Shown here piece after piece: positions 16,963 through 24,966 of a stretch of DNA of 64,000 bases. The DNA comes from Alloalcanivorax xenomutans (GTDB lineage: Bacteria > Pseudomonadota > Gammaproteobacteria > Pseudomonadales > Alcanivoracaceae). Position 1 is the stretch's first letter. Each line of letters opens with the position of its first letter. Position numbers and translations under genes: made by a program. The notes below the pieces were generated by a model. That model was given only the letters and a program-made list of their open reading frames with translations, was not told where the DNA came from and searched no databases. The stretch covers positions 1 to 64,000 of the forward strand of contig NZ_OBMO01000006.1 of NCBI RefSeq assembly GCF_900217905.1, read 5' to 3'.

Positions 16963-17400
16963 TCAGTCCGCCGGGTAGAGGGCCCGGTCCAGGCTCAGGT
17001 TGCCGCCGCCGGAGACCAACAGCGAGACCGAAGCCGCCAACAGCGCAAGCCCGAATTCGTAGCCATTGTTGCTCATGAACAGGCCGTTGCCGATATGGAC
17101 GGTGACAATCGCCATCACCATGGTGAAGGCAAGTGCCAGTGCCGCGGGCCGTGTCAGCAGGCCGATCAGTAACAACAAGCCACCGAAGAACTCAGCCGAA
17201 CCCGCCGCCAGAGCCATCAGAACGCCGGGTTCCAGGCCGATGGAGGACATCCATTGGCCGGTGCCTTCCAGGCCATGGCCACCAAACCAGCCGAACAGTT
17301 TTTGTGCGCCATGGGCCATGAAAATAATGCCCACGGGGATGCGCAGCAGCAGCGGTGCCCAGGTGCTACGAGTCTGCAGAGCGGGTTGCAATAACGTCAT
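16963..17400 (-). CDS. DoxX-family membrane protein
   Basis: A 145-residue protein with four predicted membrane helices. PVGIIFMAHGAQKLFGWFGGHG near the start is the DoxX/YphA family signature. I chose ATG 17400 (MTLLQPALQ) because AGAGG lies upstream; a start at 17433 is possible. DoxX-family proteins are inner-membrane proteins linked to thiol/redox stress in some bacteria, with no defined general reaction. It stands alone, convergent with the sit operon and divergent from the FAN1-type nuclease. A second DoxX-type gene lies at 30785. Confidence 0.85.
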   Translation of the reverse strand: MTLLQPALQTRSTWAPLLLRIPVGIIFMAHGAQKLFGWFGGHGLEGTGQWMSSIGLEPGVLMALAAGSAEFFGGLLLLIGLLTRPAALALAFTMVMAIVTVHIGNGLFMSNNGYEFGLALLAASVSLLVSGGGNLSLDRALYPAD

Positions 17401-17595
17401 GATCGAAAGCCTCTTAAAGGTTGAGAGTGGCACCGGCCCGCTGGACCGTGCGGTGATGGGAGTATTAAAAGGGCAGGTGATTAGATAAAAAACAGGGATA
17501 ATCTGTTTTCTTTGTTCTGATATTTAGATCTTTTTGTCAGCATCGAAGATGCTCAATGGTTGGTACCGAATACTGTCCATTGGTATGCTAATCGG

Positions 17596-19272
17596 ATGAC
17601 CAGTACATCTCGTCCACTCACTGCCGATCTCGCCGATCCGCTCTACTACCTGCACAACTTCCAGACCGTGCTGGATTGGGTGGGGGAGCGCCATGGCGAT
17701 CTGCTGGCGCCGGAGGAAATGGCATTCCTGGATGCCTTTCGCGCTTCGCCGGAGCCCAGCCGTGCCTTGCTGGCGCGGATGGTGATGCGCAAGGGCGAGT
17801 ACTTCCGCCGGGACCGGCTGGGCTACCGCGAAGTTGGCGACACCGCTACCGCCATGGCGCCGCTGATCAGCGCGGGCTGGGTTGATGGCGACCCGCTCCT
17901 GACCTTGGAGACGCTGTTTGCCCTCTGTACCCGTGATGAGTTGAAGTCCGCTTTGCACCAGCGCCTGGTGGAGCGGGGCCTGGCGCTGTCGGCGCGCAAG
18001 ACGCTTTGGCTGGCGGCACTGCGGGAAGACGACGATCAGGCCCGTACCGCGAAGGCGTGGGGCTGGGACGGTGTGCCGGTCTATCAGTTGCGCATTCGGC
18101 CACTGTGCGATCGCCTGCGTTTGATGTTCTTCGGCAATCTGCACCAGGACTGGTCCGAGTTCGTGCTCGCCGAACAAGGCACCTTCCTGTATGAAACCGT
18201 GACCTTGTCCCGCGCCTCACGCCCCTTTCAGAGTCGTGAGGAAGTGGATGCCTATCTCGATCTGGCCGCTTGCCGGGAGCGGTTCGATGGCGATGGCGAT
18301 CTGGAGGCGTTGGAGCAGGCGCTGCTGCCGCGCCTGGAAGCGTTGCCGGATAACCCGTGGTTGCGCGAGCGCGGACATAAGTTGTTGTTCAAGGTGGCGC
18401 GGGAGAGGGAGCGGCGTGGCGAGGAACAGGCTGCCCTGGCTTTGTATCAGCGATGCCATTACGCCGAGGCCCGTGCCCGTGAGCTGCGGGTCCTGGAAAA
18501 AACCGGCCGCTATACCGAGGCTTACCAATTGGCCCGGAGCGCCGAGGCGGAGCCCCGCAACGAAGCGGAGTGGCAGCAGGTGCAGCGGGTGTTGCCCCGT
18601 CTGCAACGTAAACTCGGGCATCCCGTGCGGCGTGCCGGGGCAATACCGACGCATCATGAGTTCGAACTGACGCTGCCGTATTATCCGTGGGTGGAGCTGG
18701 CGGTGAGGAACCATATGCGGACCGCCTCGGAGCCGGTCCACTACGTGGAAAACACCCTGATCAACAGTCTGTTCGGGCTGCTGTGCTGGGAGGCGCTGTT
18801 CGCGCCCCTGCCCGGTGCCTTTTTCCATCCGTTTCAAAGCGGGCCGGCGGACCTCTATCGGGACGATTTTGTCAGCCGCCGCCGGGATCTGTTTGAACAG
18901 GCGCTGGCGCGCCTGAATGATGGCAGCTATCGCGCCGTGATCCTGCAACGTTTCGAGGAAAAGCAAGGGCGTTTGTCGCCGTTCCTGTTTTGGGATGCGC
19001 TCGATTCGGAGCTGCTGACTCAGGCATTGGACTGCATTCCCGCCGAGCATCTGCGCCTCTGCTTTGAGCGACTGCTGGCCGATCCGCGCGCCAATCGCTC
19101 GGGGTTACCGGATCTGATTCAGCTATGGCCGCGACAGCGCCGTTATCGAATGGTGGAAGTGAAGGGGCCCGGCGATCGTCTGCAGGATAATCAGCGGCGC
19201 TGGCTCGACTATTTTCAGCGGCACGATATTCCGGTGGCGGTGTGTCATGTGCGTTGGCGGGAGACGGAGTGA
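17596..19272 (+). CDS. fan1: FAN1-family VRR-NUC structure-specific nuclease
   Basis: A 558-residue protein, close to the length of the characterised Pseudomonas aeruginosa FAN1. The C-terminal VRR-NUC domain shows the PD-(D/E)XK core: PD at 505-506 (GLPDLIQLW), EVK at 521-523 (MVEVKGPGDRLQDNQ), then Gln and Trp on the following helix. The middle is helical (TPR-like and SAP-like regions in the family). FAN1 cuts flap-like DNA and unhooks interstrand cross-links. I chose ATG 17596; an upstream TTG would add 12 residues. Its stop overlaps the helicase gene's GTG, so the two are coupled. Confidence 0.87.
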   Translation: MTSTSRPLTADLADPLYYLHNFQTVLDWVGERHGDLLAPEEMAFLDAFRASPEPSRALLARMVMRKGEYFRRDRLGYREVGDTATAMAPLISAGWVDGDPLLTLETLFALCTRDELKSALHQRLVERGLALSARKTLWLAALREDDDQARTAKAWGWDGVPVYQLRIRPLCDRLRLMFFGNLHQDWSEFVLAEQGTFLYETVTLSRASRPFQSREEVDAYLDLAACRERFDGDGDLEALEQALLPRLEALPDNPWLRERGHKLLFKVARERERRGEEQAALALYQRCHYAEARARELRVLEKTGRYTEAYQLARSAEAEPRNEAEWQQVQRVLPRLQRKLGHPVRRAGAIPTHHEFELTLPYYPWVELAVRNHMRTASEPVHYVENTLINSLFGLLCWEALFAPLPGAFFHPFQSGPADLYRDDFVSRRRDLFEQALARLNDGSYRAVILQRFEEKQGRLSPFLFWDALDSELLTQALDCIPAEHLRLCFERLLADPRANRSGLPDLIQLWPRQRRYRMVEVKGPGDRLQDNQRRWLDYFQRHDIPVAVCHVRWRETE

Positions 19273-21542
19273 GCCGCTATACCGTGGCGGTGCGCGCCCT
19301 GGCGGAGTTCACCGCCAAAAGCGGCGACCTGGATTTGCGTTTCACCCCTTCGCCCACCGCTCAGGAGGGCATTGCCGGGCACACCACCGTCACCGGCCGT
19401 CGCGGTGAGAGTTATCAACGGGAAGTACCCTTGGCCGGTGACTACCGCCACTTGCATGTGCGTGGCCGGGCCGATGGTTACGATCCCCGCCGTAACCGCC
19501 TGGAAGAAATCAAAACCTTTCGTGGCGATCTGGAGCGGCAGCCCGCCAACCATCGGGTGTTGCATTGGGCGCAGTTGAAGATATACGGCGCTTTGCTGTG
19601 CCGTGAGCGCGGCCTGGACCAGGTGGAACTGGCGCTGGTTTATTTTGATGTGGTCAAGCAGAAGGAAACGCCGCTGCGGGAAGTCCACGAGGCGGAGTCC
19701 CTCAACCGTTTTTTTGATGAACACTGTGAACGTTTCCTGCAATGGGCGGACCGTGAGCTGGCCCATCGTCAGGCGCGGGATCAGGCCTTGACCGCGTTGG
19801 CTTTTCCGCATGCCCGGTTCCGTTCCGGCCAGCGTGAACTGGCGGAATCGGTGTATCAAAGTGCCTGCACTGGCCGGCCACTGTTGGCCCAGGCGCCCAC
19901 CGGTATCGGCAAGACCCTGGGGACCTTGTTTCCGCTGTTAAAGGCGGCGCCGGGGCGAGCGCTGGACAAGGTGTTTTTCCTCAGCGCCAAAACGCCGGGA
20001 CGAAAGCTGGCGTTGGACGCGGTGCGCACGCTCACCGGCGACGGCACGATGCCGTTGCGTACCGTGGAAATGATTGCCCGGGAAAAAAGTTGTGAACATC
20101 CGGACAAGGCTTGTCATGGGGAATCCTGTCCGCTGGCGGCGGGTTTTTATGACCGTCTGCCCGCCGCCCGGCAAGCGGCGGTCGAATCACCGATACTGGA
20201 TCGTCGGCAGCTCCGCGAGGTGGCACTGAGGCACCACATCTGCCCCTATTATCTGAGCCAGGAAATGGCGCGCTGGAGTGATGTGGTGGTGGGGGACTAC
20301 AACTACTACTTCGATCTTTCCGCGCTGTTGCACGGGCTCACCACGGAAAACCAGTGGCGCGTGGCGGTGCTGGCGGACGAAGCCCACAACCTGGTGGACC
20401 GTGCCCGTGGCATGTATTCCGCCGAACTGGATCAGATCGCCTTTCGCCGCCTGAAAAAACAGGTGCCGAAATCCCTGAAAGGCGCGTTCGAACGCATCCA
20501 CCGGCACTGGAACGCGCTAAATAAAGAGATCGAGGAAGCCCAGCCTGACACCGACTATCGCGTTCATGATGATCCGCCCCAGGGATTTCTTTTCGCCTTG
20601 CAGCAGGGCGTGGCGGCGATCACCGATTATCTGGCCGAACAACCGGAAGCTCTGGACAGCGATCTGATCCGTTTCTATTTCGATGCGCTGCATTTCAACC
20701 GGGTGGCGGAACGATTCGACAGTGATGCCTTTCTGTTTGACAGCCACTGGCGTGCTCCGTCCCGTGGCCGGCCCGGTTCGTGTTTGTGTTTGCGTAACGT
20801 GGTGCCGGCGGCCTTGCTGGCGCCGCGTTTTGAAACCGCTTCGGCGGCGGTGCTGTTTTCCGCCACGCTCAGCCCGCCCCGTTACTATGCCGATCTGCTC
20901 GGGCTGCCGGACACCACCGCCTGGGTGGATGTGCCGTCGCCGTTCCGGGCGGAGCAATTACAGGTGCGCATCGGCCACCGCATCTCTACCCGTTACCGCG
21001 ACCGCCGGGCCTCTTTGGCGCCGATCGCCGCGTTGATCGGTGATCAGTTCCAGCAGCGCCGTGGTAATTACCTGGCGTTCTTCAGCAGCTATGAGTATCT
21101 GGAAGGCGTGCTCTCGGTGTTCCGCCGGGCCCATCCGGACGTGCCGGTCTGGTCCCAGCAAAGACGCATGGACGAAGAGGCTCGTCAGGCGTTTCTGGAT
21201 CGCTTCGAAGAAGGCGGGGAAGGAATCGGGTTCGCGGTGCTCGGCGGCGCCTTCGCCGAAGGCATCGACCTGCCCGGTCGGCGCCTGATTGGCGCTTTCG
21301 TGGCGACGCTGGGGTTGCCGCAGATGAATCCGGTGAACGAACAATTCAAGACGCGTTTGGCGGTGCTGTTCGGCGACGGCTACGACTACACCTATCTGTA
21401 TCCGGGGCTGCGCAAAGTGGTCCAGGCCGCCGGCCGGGTGATCCGCACCGGTGATGACGAAGGCGTGGTGCATCTGATCGACGACCGCTTTGCCCTCCCC
21501 AGGGTGCGAGCGCTCCTGCCGCGGTGGTGGCGGTGCGGCTGA
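19269..21542 (+). CDS. XPD/DinG-like Fe-S helicase with N-terminal PD-(D/E)XK-like nuclease domain
   Basis: A 757-residue superfamily 2 helicase. Residues 1-165 resemble a Cas4/RecB-type PD-(D/E)XK domain: GRADGYD (66-72), EEIK (79-82) and HWAQLKIYG (99-107). Then come Walker A APTGIGKT (209-216), four cysteines (275, 282, 287, 325) placed like the XPD iron-sulfur domain, and DEAH at 370-373. The C-terminal motor ends with QAAGRVIRTGDDEG, typical of Rad3-like enzymes. I chose GTG 19269: it overlaps the nuclease stop (GTGA) and has GGGAG upstream. It is likely to work with the FAN1-type nuclease on damaged DNA. Confidence 0.87.
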   Translation: MSRYTVAVRALAEFTAKSGDLDLRFTPSPTAQEGIAGHTTVTGRRGESYQREVPLAGDYRHLHVRGRADGYDPRRNRLEEIKTFRGDLERQPANHRVLHWAQLKIYGALLCRERGLDQVELALVYFDVVKQKETPLREVHEAESLNRFFDEHCERFLQWADRELAHRQARDQALTALAFPHARFRSGQRELAESVYQSACTGRPLLAQAPTGIGKTLGTLFPLLKAAPGRALDKVFFLSAKTPGRKLALDAVRTLTGDGTMPLRTVEMIAREKSCEHPDKACHGESCPLAAGFYDRLPAARQAAVESPILDRRQLREVALRHHICPYYLSQEMARWSDVVVGDYNYYFDLSALLHGLTTENQWRVAVLADEAHNLVDRARGMYSAELDQIAFRRLKKQVPKSLKGAFERIHRHWNALNKEIEEAQPDTDYRVHDDPPQGFLFALQQGVAAITDYLAEQPEALDSDLIRFYFDALHFNRVAERFDSDAFLFDSHWRAPSRGRPGSCLCLRNVVPAALLAPRFETASAAVLFSATLSPPRYYADLLGLPDTTAWVDVPSPFRAEQLQVRIGHRISTRYRDRRASLAPIAALIGDQFQQRRGNYLAFFSSYEYLEGVLSVFRRAHPDVPVWSQQRRMDEEARQAFLDRFEEGGEGIGFAVLGGAFAEGIDLPGRRLIGAFVATLGLPQMNPVNEQFKTRLAVLFGDGYDYTYLYPGLRKVVQAAGRVIRTGDDEGVVHLIDDRFALPRVRALLPRWWRCG

Positions 21543-21617
21543 TGTTTGCCGTTCGGGCCAGGGCTGAGTAGCGTTTTCCGGCGCGGTGGTGTCCCGGAGT
21601 GCCCGGAGGCTCGATCG

Positions 21618-22439
21618 TCAGCCGTCCTCCAGAAACCGCGCCCACAACGCTTTGGCTCTGACCTGATAGGCGCGGACCTGATCGATCAGGTGATGACGTT
21701 CATCACCGCCCATCAGGGCTTCGGGCAGTAAGGGGTCATGGATGATCAGGCGGATGGCGGTGCGTCCCAGCAACAGACTGTCGCGAGCGGCCTGATCCAG
21801 CGGCAGGGTGTCCAGATTCGCCTCGCTGGCTTGCAAACGTCGGCCAACGTCCTGATAGGCCTGGATCATCGCCCGGGTATCCCATTGTGCCCGGATCCGG
21901 GTTTCATCCTGCCCGGATAGCGCGTTGACGCCGAACACCCGTGCCGCGGGTGCCAGTCCCAGACGCTTCAGGTCCTCCCGCACCGCTGACACACCGCCGA
22001 CCAGATTATCCGGACGGAGCCACAACCCGCTGTTTTCCAGAGCACGAAATCCTCGCAACGTCAGGGCCCGTTCATGACGGCGCCAGGCCACTTTTTCCCG
22101 TCGTGGCACGGCGGCGTCGATGACACCGACCCAGCCGCCATCCCAGGCCACCGCCTGCTGCTCCTTGCGCAGCCAGTTGCGGACGTCTCCGATCAATGTA
22201 TTACCCGTGGCGTCGAGGGCATAGATTCCACGGGCCGGGCTGATGACCTTGCCTTGACGCTGCAAACGGTTCACCGCCACCCGCACGTTCTGTGGCTGCA
22301 AGCCGCAGGCTTCGCCGGCCCGGCACAACGCGGCGATCGACAGCTCCCGGGCATCGTGGGTGGAAAGCAGATCAAGCACCAGATCCGAAGCCGTCAGTTC
22401 CGTGCTCTCAAAATAACAACAACTGTCTTTATTGGACAT
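21618..22439 (-). CDS. PaaX-family transcriptional regulator
   Basis: A 273-residue protein with a winged-helix N-terminus (ELSIAALCRAGEACGLQPQN, then RVAVNRLQRQGKVI) and the long PaaX-type middle and C-terminal domains. PaaX represses phenylacetyl-CoA catabolism in E. coli by sensing an aryl-CoA, and relatives sit beside other acyl-CoA genes. Here it is divergent from a crotonase and an acyl-CoA synthetase, with a perfect 19-bp palindrome (22464-22482) between. No phenylacetate genes are in the window, so the inducer is probably another acyl-CoA. Confidence 0.83.
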   Translation of the reverse strand: MSNKDSCCYFESTELTASDLVLDLLSTHDARELSIAALCRAGEACGLQPQNVRVAVNRLQRQGKVISPARGIYALDATGNTLIGDVRNWLRKEQQAVAWDGGWVGVIDAAVPRREKVAWRRHERALTLRGFRALENSGLWLRPDNLVGGVSAVREDLKRLGLAPAARVFGVNALSGQDETRIRAQWDTRAMIQAYQDVGRRLQASEANLDTLPLDQAARDSLLLGRTAIRLIIHDPLLPEALMGGDERHHLIDQVRAYQVRAKALWARFLEDG

Positions 22440-22463
22440 TTTCAGAAATATATCCTATTTTTT

Positions 22464-22482
22464 CAAATATGGATCATATTTG
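22464..22482 (+). promoter_or_regulatory. perfect palindrome in the PaaX / crotonase divergent promoter
   Basis: CAAATATG - GAT - CATATTTG is an exact 8-bp inverted repeat with a 3-bp centre. It lies 25 bp from the PaaX-type start and 45 bp from the crotonase start, in an AT-rich segment. It is the obvious candidate for the PaaX-type operator. Confidence 0.65.
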
Positions 22483-22527
22483 TAACAAGGTGGCGTACCG
22501 CACAGCCCACGAATCAGGAGGCAGCCC

Positions 22528-23316
22528 ATGTCGAACTCACCGGTCATCACCCATACCGAGGGTGCCGTTCGCACGATCATCATTAACCGTCCCGATAAAC
22601 GCAATGCCGTGGACCGGCCCACCGCCGATGCCCTGCGCGCGGCTTTCGAGGCGTTTGAGCAGGACGACAGCGTCCATGCCGCGGTACTGGCCGGTGCCGG
22701 CGGCAATTTCTGCGCTGGCGCGGACCTGTCCGCCATGGGCGACGATCAGCGCCGCAACGAGGTGGAGCCTGAAGGCACCGGCCCGGGCCCCATGGGCCCC
22801 TCGCGCATGCTGCTGAGCAAGCCGGTGATCGCCGCCGTGTCCGGCTATGCGGTGGCGGGAGGCCTGGAGCTGTCCCTGTTGTGCGACATGCGCGTGGCGG
22901 AGACCTCGGCGGTGTTCGGCGTGTTCTGCCGTCGCTGGGGGGTGCCGCTGATCGACGGCGGCACCGTGCGGCTCGCTCGCATCATCGGTCAGGGGCAAGC
23001 CCTGGACATGATTCTGACCGGGCGCCCGGTAGCCGCCGACGAAGCACTGCGCATGGGGCTGGCCAACCGGGTGGTGGCGGATGGCGAGGCTCTGGCCACC
23101 GCCCAGGCGCTGGCCCGGGATATCGCCGCGTTCCCGCAACGCTGTCTGCGCGCCGACCGGATCTCCACCTACCAACAGTGGGACCACGACCTGGCGGAAG
23201 CGTTACGACGGGAAGGGGCGGGAGGGTACCCGATTGTGTTCGCCGAGGCCATTGATGGCGCCGCCCGTTTCGCCGGTGGAGCGGGCCGTCATGGCCGCTT
23301 CGATGACCACCAATAA
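22528..23316 (+). CDS. crotonase-superfamily protein (enoyl-CoA hydratase-like)
   Basis: A 262-residue crotonase fold. NFCAGADLSAMG (60-71) forms the first oxyanion strand and AVAGGLELSLLCD holds Glu114, matching the first catalytic Glu of rat enoyl-CoA hydratase. The second catalytic Glu position reads VFGVFCRRWG, so it is replaced by Cys134 in my by-eye alignment. A hydratase reaction is therefore doubtful; isomerase, hydrolase or another crotonase activity is possible. ATG 22528 follows AGGAGG. The acyl-CoA synthetase follows after 23 bp in the same direction. Confidence 0.85.
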   Translation: MSNSPVITHTEGAVRTIIINRPDKRNAVDRPTADALRAAFEAFEQDDSVHAAVLAGAGGNFCAGADLSAMGDDQRRNEVEPEGTGPGPMGPSRMLLSKPVIAAVSGYAVAGGLELSLLCDMRVAETSAVFGVFCRRWGVPLIDGGTVRLARIIGQGQALDMILTGRPVAADEALRMGLANRVVADGEALATAQALARDIAAFPQRCLRADRISTYQQWDHDLAEALRREGAGGYPIVFAEAIDGAARFAGGAGRHGRFDDHQ

Positions 23317-23339
23317 CGATAAACCACAGGAGAGAATGC

Positions 23340-24860
23340 ATGACCACGACGTATCTGGATCTGATTCACCGGGGCGCTGGTTATTATCCGGACCGGACCG
23401 CCCTTGTTTTCGGTGACCAGAGCCTGACGTTCGGCGAAACCCAGAGCCTGAGCAATCGCCTTGCCCATGCGCTGATCGAACGGAATGTGTGCCGCGGAGA
23501 CCGCGTGGCGTTGCTGTTGAATAACGGGTTGTACAGTGTTCCGGTGGACTTCGCCTGTGTGAAAGCCGGAGTGAACCGGGTGCCGCTCAACGCTCGTCTG
23601 TCGTTGGACGAGCACCGTAAAATGCTGGAAGAAACCGGTTGCGCGCTGCTGCTGTATGGCGAGGATCTGGCGGAGCGGGCGGCACAACTGTGTGATGCCG
23701 TATCGGGACTGCGGGCACATGGCATCGGCAGTGCCGCTGGCGGCGGTGAGGATTTGCTGCGGGCCTGTGCTGCTCTCAGCGATAGCAAACCGGCGGTGCC
23801 GGTAGCCGACGACGACGTCATTCTTACCCTGTTTACCTCCGGCACCACCGGGACTCTCAAGGCGGCACAGCACACCCAGGCTTCCTACGCCGCCGTTTGC
23901 AAGAACGTGTTGATGAACCTTCTCGCGGTGGAGCAGGACGATGCCATGCTGCATGCCGCGTCGCTGATCCACGCCAGCGGCGTGTTCGTGCTGCCGTTCT
24001 GGCTGCGTGGCGCTCGCACCGTGATCATGCCGGCGTTCGACCCGGATGCTTTTCTGACGCTGATCGAGAAACAGCGGATCACCACGGTGAATCTGGTGCC
24101 GACCATGTTGCAAATGTTGCTCGGGCACCCCCGCTTCGCGACAACCGACGTGAGCCGTTTGCGGCAGGTGATTTATGGCGCGTCGCCGATGCCGCGTCCG
24201 GTCATTGAGCAGGCCATGGCGCTATGGGGGCGAGAAAAATTCTGGCAATACTACGGGCAGACCGAATGCCCGCTGACCCTGGCCGTGTTGCGGCCGGAGG
24301 ATCATACCGAGGCCCTGCTCGGCGCTTGTGGCAAGCCGTCCGTGGAAGTGGAAATCCGCCTGGTGGATGATGCCGGTAACGATGTCGCGGAGGGCGAGGC
24401 CGGTGAGATCGCGGTACGTGCCCCCTCAATGATGGCCGGTTATCACAATGCGCCGGAACTGAATCGGGAGATGTTCATGGACGGTGGCTGGCTGCGTACC
24501 CGTGATGTGGGCCGTTTTGATGATAACGGCTTTCTGCACCTCAAGGACCGCACCTCGGACATGATCATCACCGGCGGCTACAACGTTTATCCCAGGGAAG
24601 TGGAAGATGTGCTGAGCGCCCATCCGGCGGTGGCGGAGTGCGCGGTGATCGGCCGCAAGGATCCGCAATGGGTGGAAGCGGTGACCGCGGTGGTGGTGCT
24701 GAAGGCCGGGGCGCGGGCCGAGGAGGACGAACTGATCCGGTTTGTGGCGGATAAAGTGGCGTCCTACAAGAAACCGCGCAGTGTTATTTTCACCGACGGC
24801 ATTGCCAAGACCGCGGTGGGTAAGCTCAATCGCAAGGCATTGCGGGATCAGTTCGCCTGA
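23340..24860 (+). CDS. AMP-forming acyl-CoA synthetase / ligase
   Basis: A 506-residue ANL-superfamily enzyme that activates a carboxylic acid as acyl-AMP and then acyl-CoA. Signatures: TLFTSGTTGTLKAAQHTQ (the P-loop, with Leu where Pro is usual), YGQTECP, the hinge region DRTSDMIITGGYNVYPREVE, and the C-terminal catalytic Lys in KTAVGKLNRKAL. ATG 23340 follows AGGAG. It is the second gene of the PaaX-linked unit and should supply the substrate of the upstream crotonase-like enzyme. The acid used is unknown. Confidence 0.88.
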   Translation: MTTTYLDLIHRGAGYYPDRTALVFGDQSLTFGETQSLSNRLAHALIERNVCRGDRVALLLNNGLYSVPVDFACVKAGVNRVPLNARLSLDEHRKMLEETGCALLLYGEDLAERAAQLCDAVSGLRAHGIGSAAGGGEDLLRACAALSDSKPAVPVADDDVILTLFTSGTTGTLKAAQHTQASYAAVCKNVLMNLLAVEQDDAMLHAASLIHASGVFVLPFWLRGARTVIMPAFDPDAFLTLIEKQRITTVNLVPTMLQMLLGHPRFATTDVSRLRQVIYGASPMPRPVIEQAMALWGREKFWQYYGQTECPLTLAVLRPEDHTEALLGACGKPSVEVEIRLVDDAGNDVAEGEAGEIAVRAPSMMAGYHNAPELNREMFMDGGWLRTRDVGRFDDNGFLHLKDRTSDMIITGGYNVYPREVEDVLSAHPAVAECAVIGRKDPQWVEAVTAVVVLKAGARAEEDELIRFVADKVASYKKPRSVIFTDGIAKTAVGKLNRKALRDQFA

Positions 24861-24915
24861 GCCCCGTTGTTACCACCCCGGGTGGTTCCGCTACCCGGGT
24901 TCCAGGTTCGGCCAA

Positions 24916-24952
24916 CATCGCCGAGGCCGGCATGTCTCCGGTTTCGGCGATG
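24916..24952 (+). terminator. hairpin between convergent genes
   Basis: CATCGCCGA (24916-24924) pairs with TCGGCGATG (24944-24952), with an inner CCGG/CCGG pair. It lies between the ends of the acyl-CoA synthetase and the cytochrome gene. No strong T-run follows, so it may be a bidirectional or factor-assisted terminator. Confidence 0.4.
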
Positions 24953-24966
24953 CTGGCAGCGAAACC

